Assembly (NCBI RefSeq): GCF_004777465.1
Contig: NZ_CP038462.1
Location: 1,426,001-1,490,000 of the forward strand
Reading direction: 5' to 3'
DNA from: Nocardioides daphniae
GTDB taxonomy: Bacteria; Actinomycetota; Actinomycetes; Propionibacteriales; Nocardioidaceae
Length of the DNA: 64,000 nucleotides
Numbering within the stretch: position 1 is the stretch's first letter; every line of letters begins with the position of its first letter. Both the position numbers and the translations under genes were made by a program. Below are positions 43,931 through 54,191 of the stretch, in pieces. The notes beneath the pieces were generated by a model. The model made no database searches and was not told the DNA's origin. It saw nothing but the letters and a program-made list of their open reading frames with translations.

Positions 43931-44021
43931 TCGTCGGACCCCTCGTGGAGAAAGTGTGGTGCTAGTAAGGTGCCCCGCAGGTTACTACTGAGTTGTCTTA
44001 TTGCAAGGCGGGATTCTCACT

Positions 44022-47000
44022 GTGCGGTTGGGTCTGGGGACGACGTTCACCGATGTCCATCGACGGGCCTGGCCCCACGTCCTGGTGTGGCTCGCCCTCA
44101 TGGCGCTCTCGTTCCGCCAGCGTCTCGGTGACACGACCTTCGACACCAAGCTCGACCTCTCCGTCGACGCGAGCGGCTTCCTCGACCGGACGCTGACCGC
44201 CTGGAACCCGATGAGTGCCTTCGGGGAGATGCAGAACCAGGCCTACGGCTACCTCTTCCCGCACGGTGCCTTCTTCTACGCCGGCGAGGTCGTCGGGCTC
44301 CCCGAGTGGGTCGTCCAACGGCTCTGGTCGGGGCTGCTCCTGGTCCTGGCGTACGAGGGTGCGCGGCGACTCTTCACGGTGCTCGACGCGCCCCGCTCGC
44401 GCCCCTGGCTGCCGATGCTCGCGGGGCTGGCGTACGCCTTCTCGCCCCGATTCCTCGGCCTCTCGGGCACGCTGACCGGCGAGATCCACCCCACGGCACT
44501 GCTGCCCTGGGTGGTGCTGCCGCTCGTGATGGCCCTGCGTGGCCGGCTCTCCCCGCTGCTGGGCGCAGCCTGGTCCGGGGTGGCCGTGCTGATGATGGGT
44601 GGCGTCAACGCCACCGAGGTGCTGATGGCGCTGCCGCTGCCCGGCTTCGTGATCCTCTGCGCGATCAAGGAGCGCACCGGTCGTCGCCTGGCGCTGTGGT
44701 GGCCGCTGGCCGTCATCCTGGCGACCCTGTGGTGGGTGCTCGCACTGCTCACCCAGGGCCGGTACAGCCCGCCCTTCCTGAACTACATCGAGACGGCCGC
44801 CTCGACCACCGCGCCCCTGGGCTGGGCCAACGTCGCCCGCGGCGCCGACCACTGGCTCTCGTTCGTCTGGGTCGGCGGCCGCCCCTGGTGGCCGGGCTCC
44901 TACGAGCTCGCCACCGACCCCTGGCTGGTGGGCGTCACCGGGGCCGTGGCCGCGATCAGCGTCTTCGGCCTCTTCCACCGCCGGATGCCGTGGCGGCTGC
45001 CGCTGGCGCTGAGCGCACTGACCGGCATCCTGCTGCTGGGCATGGGCCACAACGACGTGCTCGCCGGCCCCTTCGCCGTGACCTTCCGCGAGCTGCTCGA
45101 CGGTGTGCTGAGCCCCTTCCGCAACATCCACAAGCTCGACCCCGTCGTACGCCTGCCGCTGGCCATGGGCTTCGCGCACGGCGTCGGCGTGCTCGGCGCC
45201 TGGGCGGTGGCGATGACTCGCAAACCGCTGGGCCGCAGCCTCGCCCCCTACGCACGCCCCGTCGTCCTCGGGCTCTCGGTCGTGCTGCTGCTGGCCTCCG
45301 CGCAGCCGCTCTTCCTCGACCAGATCCGCAAGCCGGGCTGGAAGGAGATCCCGCAGGCCTGGTACGACGCCGCGGACTACCTCGGCACCCACTCGGGCCA
45401 GGGACGTGCCCTCATCCTTCCCGGCGCCGGATTCGGCCAGCAGACCTGGGGATGGACCATCGACGAGCCGCTGCAGCCCCTCGCCAAGTCGCCCTGGGTC
45501 TCGCGCAGCCAGGTGCCGCTGGCGCCGGGGGCGACGATCCGCTACCTCGACGCGATCGAGGAGCGGATCCAGGACGGCGTCGGCTCCCCGGTGCTCGCCG
45601 ACGCGCTGGCGCGTGCCGGCATCAAGCACGTCGTCGTACGCCGTGACCTCGACCTGTGGGCGACCGAGGCGCCGTCCCCGGCCCGGGTCGACCAGGCCCT
45701 CAGCCTGAGCCCCGGCCTGGAGAAGGTGGCCTCCTACGGCACCGCGGCGGTGGGCGGCCAGTCGATGATCGACATCTTCGAGGTCGACCGCAACGTCCCC
45801 CTGCTCGAGGCCGTCGACATCGACTCGGTCAAGACCCTCTCGGGCCCGGGAGGACACCCTCGCAGCCATGGAGGCCGGCCTGCTCAGCCCCGGCGAGGTC
45901 ACCGTCAACCACTCCGAGGAGGGCTGGACCGAGACCCCCGACGTGGTGGGCGACGGCTTCCGGCGCCGGGAGCGCCAGTTCGGACGCCTGGCCGACTCGG
46001 TGAGCCAGGTGATGTCGGCAGAGGAGCCCTACCGGATCAAGCGCGTCGCCCACGACTACCCGGGCGTCTCCGAGGCCGATCGCGTCGTGGCGCAGTACAC
46101 CGCGCTGGGGTCGGTCACGGCCTCCTCCTCGTCGGGCTACGTCGACGCCCTGGGGGCGATCCAGCCGGAGATGGGGCCGTTCGCCGCCGTCGACGGCGAG
46201 GAGCAGACGTACTGGCGCTCCGCCCCGTTGGAGTCGCCCACGGGCCAGTGGCTGGAGCTCAACTTCACCGAGCCCGAGCCGCTCAACGAGATCCGCCTGG
46301 TCGCCGCGGTCGACCTCGGTTCGACCGTCCCGGTGCGCAAGGTGCGGGTCGAGGTCGGCAACCGCCGGTTCGAGCGCGACGTCGACCCGGCCACCGGTGA
46401 GGTGGTGATCCCGCTGACCGGAGCTGCGGCGAAGAAGGTCCGGATCACCGTGCTGGAGGTCTTCGGCGACCCGGAGTACGGCTACGTCGCGCTGCGCGAG
46501 GTCTCCTTCCGCGGCGTCGACATCGAGCGCAGCCTGGTGCTGCCCGACAACGGCGCCGACGGCGACGCCTCCTTCGTCTTCCGCGCCCGGCCGCACCGTC
46601 GCGCGTGCGTCGACATCGGCTTCGGCCCGCAGTGCGACGTCAGCACGGCTCGTGCCAGCGAGGAGGAGCACGGCCTCAATCGCCGCTTCGCGACCGCGAG
46701 CGAGGGGCGCTACACGGTCCGTGCCCAGGTCGTGGCCCGCAGCACCGAGGAGGCGGGCATGCTGCTCAACCCGTTCCCCAGGAAGCTGAAGGCCTACGCG
46801 ACCAGCACCACCGCCTGGGACCCCTCGGTCGGTGGCCAGCGCGCGGTCGACGACAACCCGTCCACCCCGTGGGTCGCCGCGCCCGGTGAGACCAACCCTG
46901 CGCTCAACCTCGACTGGGGCGTGGAGCGCACCATCGATCGCCTGCGGATCGACGTGGCCTCGCTCAACTCGTCGCGACCCGTGCGGGCGGTCATCGAGGC

Positions 47001-48081
47001 CGGGGGAGAGCGGCGCGAGGTCGACCTCAGCGAGGGGTCGTTGGGCTTCTTCGAGCCACTGACCGCGACCGCCGCGCGGATCACCTTCCCCACCCCCGGG
47101 CGTCGCCCCAGCGGTGAGGAGCTGCCGCCGCTGGCGGTGGGCGAGCTCCACCTCGAAGGCGTCAACGACCTGAAGGTGCCGTGGTTCCCCAACCAGATCA
47201 CCGGTGCCGGCTGCGGCTTCGGCCCGGAGCTGGTCGTCGACGGCAAGAAGTACCGCACCAAGGTGATCGGCGAGACCGGCCAGGTCGTCACCGGCACCCC
47301 GCTCGACCTCGAGCTCTGCCAGACCGACCTGGTCCTCGAGGCCGGGCAGCACCGGATGTCGGTCACCTCGACCGACCAGTTCGCCGTCACGACGATGACG
47401 CTCACCCCCGCCGGCGGTGCGCCGATCCGGGAGGAGAGGCGCGCGCGCGAGGTCGCCATCCTGGACTGGGGCCCGACCGAGCGCCGGGTCTCCGTGGGGG
47501 CCGGGCCTGCCGGCGTGCTGCGCATCCCCGAGAACGTCAACATTGGCTGGCGGGCGACCCTGGGTGGCGAGGAGCTCGAGCCGCTGCGCCTCGACAGCTG
47601 GCAGCAGGGCTTCAAGCTCCCCGAGGGAGCCGGCGGTGAGGTCACCCTCGAGTTCGTCCCGGACGCGAGCTACCGGGGCCAGCTGTACGTCGGTGCCCTC
47701 GCTGCGCTGCTGCTCTTCGCGGTGGCCGTGGTCCTGGAGCTGCGCCGCGGTGGCCGACCGGCCGGGAACGAGCCGGTCCGTCCCCTCCGCTGGCTGCGCC
47801 GGAGGTCCCGCCTCCTCATCGTCGCCGTGGCGGCGGTGGCGTACGTCTTCACCGGCCTCCCCGTGGCCGTGGGCCTTCTCCTGGGGATGTTCCTGATCGA
47901 GCGCACGGTCGCTCGCCTGGTGCTACCGTCCGTGCTCGTCGTGGTGGCCACGACCGGGCAGGCGGTCTCGGCCTGGCGGGACCAGGGCGTGCACGTGTCG
48001 TGGGCCGACTGGACCGCGGGCGTCGCGGTGGGTCTGCTGCTGATGAGCCTGGTGCGACCGGACGGGGAAGAGGGACGATGA
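44022..48081 (+). CDS. aftD: AftD-like alpha-(1->3)-arabinofuranosyltransferase, DUF3367 family (one frameshift)
   Basis: Giant membrane glycosyltransferase, about 1353 residues. GTG 44022 is chosen (AAGGCGGG 9 nt upstream). The N-terminal GT-C module (residues 1-420) shows the family block LDLSVDASGFLDRTLTAW and NQAYGYLFPHGAFFYAG, about ten helices and SPFRNIHKLDPVVRLPLA. The frame breaks near 45850 (an extra G), after which LSPGEVTVNHSEEGWTETPD continues. Two discoidin/F5-8C-like beta domains follow: about 696-790 (YWRSAPLESPTGQWLELNF) and about 920-1005 (VDDNPSTPWVAAPG). C-terminal helices close the protein. Mycobacterial AftD adds arabinofuranose to arabinan; the sugar used here is not known. 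Confidence 0.85.
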
Positions 48082-49946
48082 CCGACACCGACACCGAGGT
48101 GCGCCCGGCGAGGTCGCAGCCCCGACGACGACTGGAGCCCGAGGCGTCCTTCTCCTGGCTCGCCATGGCCAGGGACGCGTTCCGCTCGCCGGCCGGAGCC
48201 GTCGCCGTCCTGGTGATCATGGTCCAGGCCATCTGGCGCGGCACCTCGGTGGCCGCCGGGTTCTTCACCCAGGACGACTACCTGATGCTGCGGCGCGCGG
48301 CGGACGACCCGCTCGACCTCGCCCACCTGGCAGCGCCGCACGCGGGGGAGTTCTCGCCGATCGGCAACCTCGTCTTCTGGGCGACGACGCGGGTCGCCGG
48401 CATCGACTGGGGCGCCGTGACCCTGGTCGTCGTGGTGCTCCAGGCCGTCGCCGCTGTCCTGATGTGGGTGGTGCTCACCCAGGTCCTCGCCAACCGCTGG
48501 GTGAAGCTCCCGCTGCTGGCCGTGGCCCTCTTCACGCCGCTGACCCTCGGCACGACCATGTGGTGGAGCCTCTCCTCGACCCACCTGCCGACCGTGGTGC
48601 TCCTGCTGCTCGGCGTCTCGGCGCTGCTGGCGAACCTCCGTCAGGGGTGGCAGGCCGGTACGCCGGTGGCCACCGTCTGCCTGCTCCTGGTGCTGCTGTG
48701 CAGCGACCGCTCCCTGGCGCTGCCGTTCCTGGCCTTCGTCGTGGTGGCCGCGATGCTGCCGGACGAGGAGGCGGGGGTGGGCGCGCGGCTGTGGGGAGCC
48801 GCCACCCGCTACAGCACGACCTGGATCCTGCTCGTGGTCGCGCTCGTGGCCCGGGTGATCGTCGGCGTCGGCCGGGAGAACTCCGGCTACGGGTGGCACC
48901 ACTCGTTCTCCGACGTGAAGTACGTCCTCGAGCAGTACGTCCGCCAGGGCATCGCCGGCCTGGTCGGTGGTCCGTGGGGCGGCACCATGAGCTCCACCGT
49001 CCTCGAGCCCGAGGAGAACTGGCCGCTCGCCGTCGCTGCGGTGGTCTGCCTGCTGCTCCTCGTCCCGATCGTGCGGTCGTTCCGCCACCCCGTGGTGGCC
49101 GTGGCCGGGGTCGGGCTGGTCCTCAACTTCCTGCTGGGCGCGGTCGTGCTGCTCCTGACCAAGGAGGGCCTGACCGCCATGGGCATGGTGTCGCGCTTCG
49201 TCGCCGACGTCGTGCCGGCGGTCGTGGTGATCGTGGCCCTCGCGCTGCGCAAGACGCAGGTCCCGGCCGAGCTGCGGCGCCTCGTCGTGCGCTGGCCCTC
49301 CCTGGTGGCGCTCGGCCTCGCGATCGCCGTCACGGTCTCGGCCGGCGTGACCACCCGAGCGATGATGCCTCAGCTCAAGAACTCCGACGACCGCTCGTAC
49401 GTCGACTACATCACCTCGGGGCTCGAGCTCGACCCTCGCATCGTGCTGCTCGACGGCCCGGTGCCGGAGGGGATCATGTCGGCCCTCTTCGGCAAGGACG
49501 CCACCGTCTCGACGGTCGTGGGCCTGCTGCCGCAGCAGCCCACCTTCGACATGCCGAGCGAGGTGCTGCGCGTCGTCGACGGCGCAGGCATCCTGCGCGA
49601 GGTCAACGTCGGGATGGCCGTCGCCGCGAAGGAGGCGCCGCCCGGTGACTGCGGCTGGGCCGTGACCGGCCCCAGCAGCAGGATCCCGATGTCGGAGGAG
49701 CTGCCGGCCGGCGACCACGTCATGGAGATCGCCTACCTCAGCGGCGGCGACACCTATGCCGAGGTCGTGACGGGTGACACGAGGGTCCGTCTTCCGATCC
49801 GCGCCGGCGTGCACGAGATCGCCCTCCCGGTGAAGTCGTCCTTCTCGGAGGTGACCTTCCTCCTTGAGGACCCCGACCAGACCGTCTGCGTCGCCACCCT
49901 GCTGGCCGGCGCGCCGGTGCCTGCCCCGCTGCCCGAAATGCCGTGA
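48078..49946 (+). CDS. Large multi-pass membrane protein, probable GT-C-type glycosyltransferase
   Basis: 622 residues from ATG 48078, overlapping the aftD stop. The first long loop after helix 1 carries an acidic pair in FFTQDDYLMLRRAADDP, the position and type of the catalytic Asp in GT-C enzymes. About eleven hydrophobic segments run to residue 430, then a C-terminal extracytoplasmic domain of about 180 residues (from QLKNSDDRSYVDYITSG) with two cysteines (DCGWAV and QTVCVATL). No named family is recognised. The 4-nt overlaps on both sides place it in one translational unit with aftD and the gene at 49943. Confidence 0.75.
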   Translation: MTDTDTEVRPARSQPRRRLEPEASFSWLAMARDAFRSPAGAVAVLVIMVQAIWRGTSVAAGFFTQDDYLMLRRAADDPLDLAHLAAPHAGEFSPIGNLVFWATTRVAGIDWGAVTLVVVVLQAVAAVLMWVVLTQVLANRWVKLPLLAVALFTPLTLGTTMWWSLSSTHLPTVVLLLLGVSALLANLRQGWQAGTPVATVCLLLVLLCSDRSLALPFLAFVVVAAMLPDEEAGVGARLWGAATRYSTTWILLVVALVARVIVGVGRENSGYGWHHSFSDVKYVLEQYVRQGIAGLVGGPWGGTMSSTVLEPEENWPLAVAAVVCLLLLVPIVRSFRHPVVAVAGVGLVLNFLLGAVVLLLTKEGLTAMGMVSRFVADVVPAVVVIVALALRKTQVPAELRRLVVRWPSLVALGLAIAVTVSAGVTTRAMMPQLKNSDDRSYVDYITSGLELDPRIVLLDGPVPEGIMSALFGKDATVSTVVGLLPQQPTFDMPSEVLRVVDGAGILREVNVGMAVAAKEAPPGDCGWAVTGPSSRIPMSEELPAGDHVMEIAYLSGGDTYAEVVTGDTRVRLPIRAGVHEIALPVKSSFSEVTFLLEDPDQTVCVATLLAGAPVPAPLPEMP

Positions 49947-51654
49947 CCCGCCCGAGCCGCCTCGTGCCGGCCAGGTGGCCCGACCTCCTGGTCGTCGGCG
50001 TGACCCTGCTGGTGCTGGGCCCGGTGCTCCTCGACCGCGGCTTCGTCCTGGTCGGAGACATGGTCTTCGTGCCCGACCAGCCGTGGAAGGACACCTGGAC
50101 CGGCGGTGACGGAGGAGTGCCGCGGGCCGTGCCCGGTGACGCCATCGTCTCGCTGCTCACCACCGTCGTCCCCGGCGAGGTCCTCCAGCGACTGGTGCTG
50201 GCCGGCACCTTCCTCGGGGCTGGGGCGGGGATGTCCCGCCTGACGCGCGACCTGCCGTTCCTGGCGCGGGCTGCCGGCATCATGGCCTTCCTCTGGAACC
50301 CCTACGTCCACGAGCGCCTCGCGATCGGGCACTGGGCCCTGCTGTGCGGCTACGCCGCGCTGCCGTGGGTGGCGAGTGCGGTGGTCACCCTCCGTGAGCG
50401 CGGTGACGGGGGCGACGACGTACGCCGGTCACGCCGACGCGCCTGGGCCCTGCTCGCCGTGGCACTCGCGGTCGCCGGCTGGGGCTCGCCGACCGGGGGA
50501 GTCCTGACCACGGTGACTGCTCTGGTCCTCGCCCTGGGGCGCACGCGACGCGCGCTCGGCGTGCTCGGCCTCGGGCTCTTCGTCAACCTCCCCTGGATCG
50601 TGCCGGCCTTCGGCAACGGCGCCGACCAGCTCGCTCCGGACGCCTTCGGAGTGCAGGCGTTCGCGTCGCGGGCCGACACGCCCTACGGCCTGGTGGGGTC
50701 GCTGCTCACCTTCGGCGGCATCTGGAAGGAGTCGATCGTTCCCCCGACCGTGGCGATGTCCTCTCCGCGACCGTGGGGCTCGTGCTCGTCCTCGTGGCGG
50801 CGTACGGCTGGTGGGCGTCACGCCGGGACCCCGTGCTGCCCTGGCGGCACGCGCTCGGCCTGGGCGTCGGCGCCCTCGCCCTCGCGCTGCTGGGCGGCGT
50901 CTCCTCGCTGGAGGGTCTCGTGGAATGGGTGGTCGTCCACGCGCCCGGCGGTGGCCTGCTCCGGGACGGCCAGAAGTGGGTGGCGCCGTGGGCGCTGGTG
51001 GCTTCCGTGGGCCTGGCTGCTGCTGTGGCCCACCTGCGCGAGCGCTCCGTGCGACGTACGCAGTCGGGCCAGGCGTGGTTGGTCTGCTTCCTGCTGGCGC
51101 CGGTGGCGGCGCTGCCCTCGTTGGCGCTGGGGCTGGGCGGGTTCCTGCACTCCGACGAGTTCCCTGACCAGTGGCACGACGTCCGGGCCGAGATGGAGCG
51201 GCTCGCCGTCGCCGACGACCTGGTCGTGGTGCTGCCGTTCTCGACCTACCGCCGCTTCGACTGGACGCCGCGCACGATCCTCGACCCGGCGCCGCGGTTC
51301 TTCCCCGGCCGGATGGTGACCGAGGATGCGCTGACCGTGCCCGAGGGCACGGTGGGCGGGGAGAGCGCGCTCGCGGCGCGCGTACGTGGCGCCGAGGGCG
51401 CCGACGAGCTCGCCACCGTCCTCAGCGAGGCCGGTGTGAGGTGGGCGCTGGTCCACCGCAGCTCCGAGGAGTTCACGCTCCCGACCGGGGCTCGGGTCGT
51501 CGAGGACGGAGAGCAGCTGGCGCTGTGGAGGCTGGTGGACCCGGTGGGCGAGGACGCCTGGACGGGGGAGTGGCGTCCGGTCGCCTACGCAGTCCTGGAT
51601 CTTCTCGTCCTGTGCGGAACAGTGGGCGTCGCGCTCCGATTCACGCTACGGTGA
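49943..51654 (+). CDS. Large multi-pass membrane protein related to arabinosyltransferase-type GT-C proteins (one frameshift)
   Basis: About 570 residues from GTG 49943, overlapping the upstream stop (GTGA). Helix 1 is followed by an acidic loop, GDMVFVPDQPWKDTW. The segment WNPYVHERLAIGHWALLCGY and AALPWVASAVV resembles sequence seen in DUF3367-type membrane proteins. The frame breaks near 50757 (GCGGAT reduced to GCGAT); the other frame continues DVLSATVGLVLVLVAAYGWW and runs to the TGA at 51652. The C-terminal 170 residues are a soluble domain (VVVLPFSTYRRFDWTPRTIL) ending in one helix. Function unknown; by context a partner of the AftD homologue. Confidence 0.72.
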
Positions 51655-51708
51655 ACACTCAGGTCCGCAACGTGGGCAAAGACTCACGCCGCGTGACCTA
51701 CTCATGCG

Positions 51709-51714
51709 TATACT
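51709..51714 (+). promoter_or_regulatory. Putative -10 box for the small membrane protein gene
   Basis: TATACT, the closest match to TATAAT that I noticed in the window, lies about 36 nt before ATG 51750. No good -35 is visible at the usual distance. Confidence 0.45.
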
Positions 51715-51749
51715 GCAAGGACGTACCCTTTTAGGTCTGGGAGGACTAA

Positions 51750-51899
51750 ATGTTCGGGTTTGGGTGGCTCATCTCGCTCCTCACGGGAGCCGTTGCCGCG
51801 GTCATCACCGTGATCATCGCTGTTGCCAGCCTGACCGGCGTCAACGCGGACCACGAGGGTCCCGGGCAGCCGGGCAGCGGCCAGTACGGCGACGAGTAA
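51750..51899 (+). CDS. Small single-pass membrane protein, 49 residues
   Basis: ATG 51750 is preceded by GGGAGGA at about 51739, a strong RBS. The protein starts MFGFGWLISLLTG and has one transmembrane segment, AVAAVITVIIAVASL, followed by a polar Gly- and Asp-rich tail (VNADHEGPGQPGSGQYGDE). Its own -10 box and the terminator at 51936 suggest a monocistronic small gene. No family is recognised. It sits between the AftD-type operon and the GT4 gene, so a role in envelope biogenesis is possible but unproven. Confidence 0.6.
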   Translation: MFGFGWLISLLTGAVAAVITVIIAVASLTGVNADHEGPGQPGSGQYGDE

Positions 51900-51935
51900 C
51901 ACGGTGGCCGGGCGACCGGCCTCAACGTCCTTGAA

Positions 51936-51967
51936 CCTCGGGCGGACCTAGGGTCCGTCCGAGGTTT
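51936..51967 (+). terminator. Terminator after the small membrane protein gene
   Basis: Thirteen-bp stem (51936-51948 with 51952-51964, one G-T pair), 3-nt loop TAG, followed by TTT. It begins 37 nt after the stop codon. Confidence 0.8.
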
Positions 51968-52022
51968 CCGTGCGCCCTGATCCGGGAGGGATCGTGGCGC
52001 ACGCGAAGGGCCGGGACACGCA

Positions 52023-52053
52023 GAAGGCCTCGACCGGTGTGGTCAAGGCCTTC
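52023..52053 (-). terminator. Terminator for the minus-strand GT4 gene
   Basis: Stem 52023-52035 with 52041-52053, 12 of 13 positions paired (one C-A mismatch), loop GGTGT. It lies 41 nt beyond the glycosyltransferase stop. Confidence 0.7.
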
Positions 52054-52093
52054 GTTGCGCGCGGGGGCTGCGCGTCGAGTCGCGGCAGTGAGG

Positions 52094-53188
52094 TCAGCCA
52101 GCCGGCTGGAGGCATCCCTCGATGACGGCCGTGGTGGCCTCCCAGGTGAACTGCTCGCTGCGCAGCTTCGCCTTGGCGCCCATGCCCTCGCGCAGCGCCG
52201 GGTCAGTGAGCAGACGGCGTACGCAGTCGGTGAAGTCGTCCTGGTCCTGCGCCAGCAGGCCGGTCACCCCGTCGAGGATCGACTCCTGGACGCCGCCGGC
52301 TGAGCGATACGCCACGGACGGGACGCCGACGTGGGCGGCCTCGACGATGGAGAGCCCCCAGCCCTCCTTCAGCGACGGCATGACGTGGACCCAGGCGCGT
52401 GAGAGCTCCTCGAACTTCGTGGTGTCGTCCACGAAGCCCAGCAGGCGTACGCGGTCCTCGAGGCCGAGCTCGACGACCATCTCGCGCAGCTGGTCGGCCC
52501 ACCACCCGTCGCCCATGACAGTCAGCGTCGCGTCGGGGATCTCGTCGCGCAGCGCGTCGAGCGTACGCACGGCGTGCTCGATCTGCTTGTGCGGGACGAG
52601 GCGACTGAGCGCCACCAGGCTGGGGTGCTCGTCGCGCGGCGGTGCGGTGAACTCGGGCACCGGCGGGACGCCGTTGTAGGCGATCCGGATCCGGTGCTCG
52701 TCCACGCCGAGCTGGACCAGCTCGGAGGCGGTGACCTGGCTGACCGCTACGTAGTCGTTCGAGCGGTTGACGCGGGGAGCGACCCGCGACTCCATGAACC
52801 AGCCGACCTTGGCCAGCACGGGGCCGACCACCGGCCACTGCTCCCGGTGCACGTGGTGCACCAGGACGGTGACCTTCGCGCGGGTGAAGAGGTGCGCCAG
52901 GAACGGCATCCCGTTCTGGACCTCGATGACGTGGTCGATCCGGCCGAGGCGTCGGGTGAGGAGGTAGAAGGCCGCCCACAGGTAGACCGTCATGTGCTTG
53001 CCGACGCGGACGTAGCGCACCCCGTCGACGACCTCGCTCCTCGCGCTGCCTGGGTAGCGGGCGGTCAGCGTGGTGACCTGGTGGCCGGCGCCCGCGAGCC
53101 GGGTCGACACCTGGCGCAGGTAGGTCTCGGACCCACCGCCCTCGGGGTGCCAGTGGTCGCGCCAGTTGAGAATGACGACATGGCTCAT
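52094..53188 (-). CDS. GT4-family glycosyltransferase
   Basis: 364 residues from ATG 53188. GT-B fold of CAZy family GT4: N-terminal ILNWRDHWHPEGGGSETYLR (glycine-rich acceptor-domain loop), the Rossmann link LVALSRLVPHKQIEHAVRTL, and the nucleotide-sugar motif PSLKEGWGLSIVEAAHVGVP with the conserved EX7E glutamates. It transfers sugars from activated donors on the cytoplasmic side; donor and acceptor are unknown. It is divergent from the methyltransferase at 53285 with a 96-nt gap. Confidence 0.92.
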   Translation of the reverse strand: MSHVVILNWRDHWHPEGGGSETYLRQVSTRLAGAGHQVTTLTARYPGSARSEVVDGVRYVRVGKHMTVYLWAAFYLLTRRLGRIDHVIEVQNGMPFLAHLFTRAKVTVLVHHVHREQWPVVGPVLAKVGWFMESRVAPRVNRSNDYVAVSQVTASELVQLGVDEHRIRIAYNGVPPVPEFTAPPRDEHPSLVALSRLVPHKQIEHAVRTLDALRDEIPDATLTVMGDGWWADQLREMVVELGLEDRVRLLGFVDDTTKFEELSRAWVHVMPSLKEGWGLSIVEAAHVGVPSVAYRSAGGVQESILDGVTGLLAQDQDDFTDCVRRLLTDPALREGMGAKAKLRSEQFTWEATTAVIEGCLQPAG

Positions 53189-53284
53189 GCCTGCACCCTC
53201 TTCCCGGCGACTCGGGCCGCTCGCATCGTGAACACCACTTGGTCTCCCTCCCGGTGCTGATTACTCGAGGGTAGCATCGAAGGT

Positions 53285-54058
53285 GTGAGCCATTCCACAG
53301 ACCAGATGAGTTCCTCAACGGGGCCGTCGACCGTGCCGGGACGTGACGACTGGCGCCGGTCGGTGAAGCTCTTCCGGTCCTTCCTGACCGAGCAGAGCGA
53401 CCCCGAGGGCTTCTACGGCTTGATCGCCGACGACACCCTCGACCTGTTGCGTCCGCACGTGGACCTCGCCGGGCTGACCATCGCCGACTTCGGGGGAGCG
53501 GCGGGCTTCTACTCCGACGCCTTCCGTCGCGCCGGTGCGACCTCGGTCGTGGTCGACCTCGACCACACGGAGATCGTGGCGCACGGGGTGAAGCACCCCT
53601 TGTCGGTCGTCGCGCGGGCCGAGCAGTCACCCCTGCGGGACGAGTCCGTCGACATCGGCTTCTCCAGCAACATGCTGGAGCACGTGCCCGACCTCGCCTC
53701 GGTCGCCGACCAGATCGCGCGCGTGGTGAAGCCGGGCGGTCTCGTGGTGCTCTCGTACACGGCCTGGTATGGCCCGTGGGGTGGGCACGAGACGTCGCCG
53801 TGGCACCTGCTCGGTGGCCATCGGGCCGCGCGCCGCTACGAGCGGAAGACCGGTCGCCCGCCCAAGAACGTGTACGGCGAGAACATGTTCGCCGCCACCG
53901 TCGCGGAGGGCATGGAGTGGGCGCGCTCCCGCGACGACCTCGTCCTGCTGGAGGAGCGTCCGCGCTACCTCCCGCCCTCGAGCCGCCACCTGCTGAAGGT
54001 GCCCGGCGTGCGCGAGGTGCTGACCTGGAACCTGTGGCAGGTTCTGCGCAAGAAGTGA
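53285..54058 (+). CDS. SAM-dependent methyltransferase
   Basis: 257 residues from GTG 53285. Motif I is TIADFGGAAGFYSDAFRRAG (Gly-rich SAM loop), motif II VVVDLDHTEIV, and DIGFSSNMLEHVPDLASVAD plus VVKPGGLVVLSYTAWYGPWG are typical of Methyltransf_11/25 proteins. The aromatic stretch after this (GHETSPWHLLGGHRAARRYE) is common in sugar or lipid methyltransferases of glycan loci. It is divergently paired with the GT4 gene, suggesting a shared pathway. Confidence 0.87.
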   Translation: MSHSTDQMSSSTGPSTVPGRDDWRRSVKLFRSFLTEQSDPEGFYGLIADDTLDLLRPHVDLAGLTIADFGGAAGFYSDAFRRAGATSVVVDLDHTEIVAHGVKHPLSVVARAEQSPLRDESVDIGFSSNMLEHVPDLASVADQIARVVKPGGLVVLSYTAWYGPWGGHETSPWHLLGGHRAARRYERKTGRPPKNVYGENMFAATVAEGMEWARSRDDLVLLEERPRYLPPSSRHLLKVPGVREVLTWNLWQVLRKK

Positions 54059-54191
54059 TCCGCCGCATGGTGTGATCTGTCCAACACGCGGTCTCGCTCC
54101 TCGGGGAGTTTGTGGGCTGCGTCACCGTTTCGTCTACCGGCTGGTAGCGTGCGGCTACTTATTGACAGGGATGTCTGGAGGGAGCACGAAA

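Noticed and set aside
43998..49814. Long minus-strand open frames of about 640 and 710 codons opposite aftD and the gene at 48078
   Set aside because: The plus strand has the helix pattern, RBS, overlaps and family motifs. The minus frames are His-, Glu- and Gly-rich shadow sequence.
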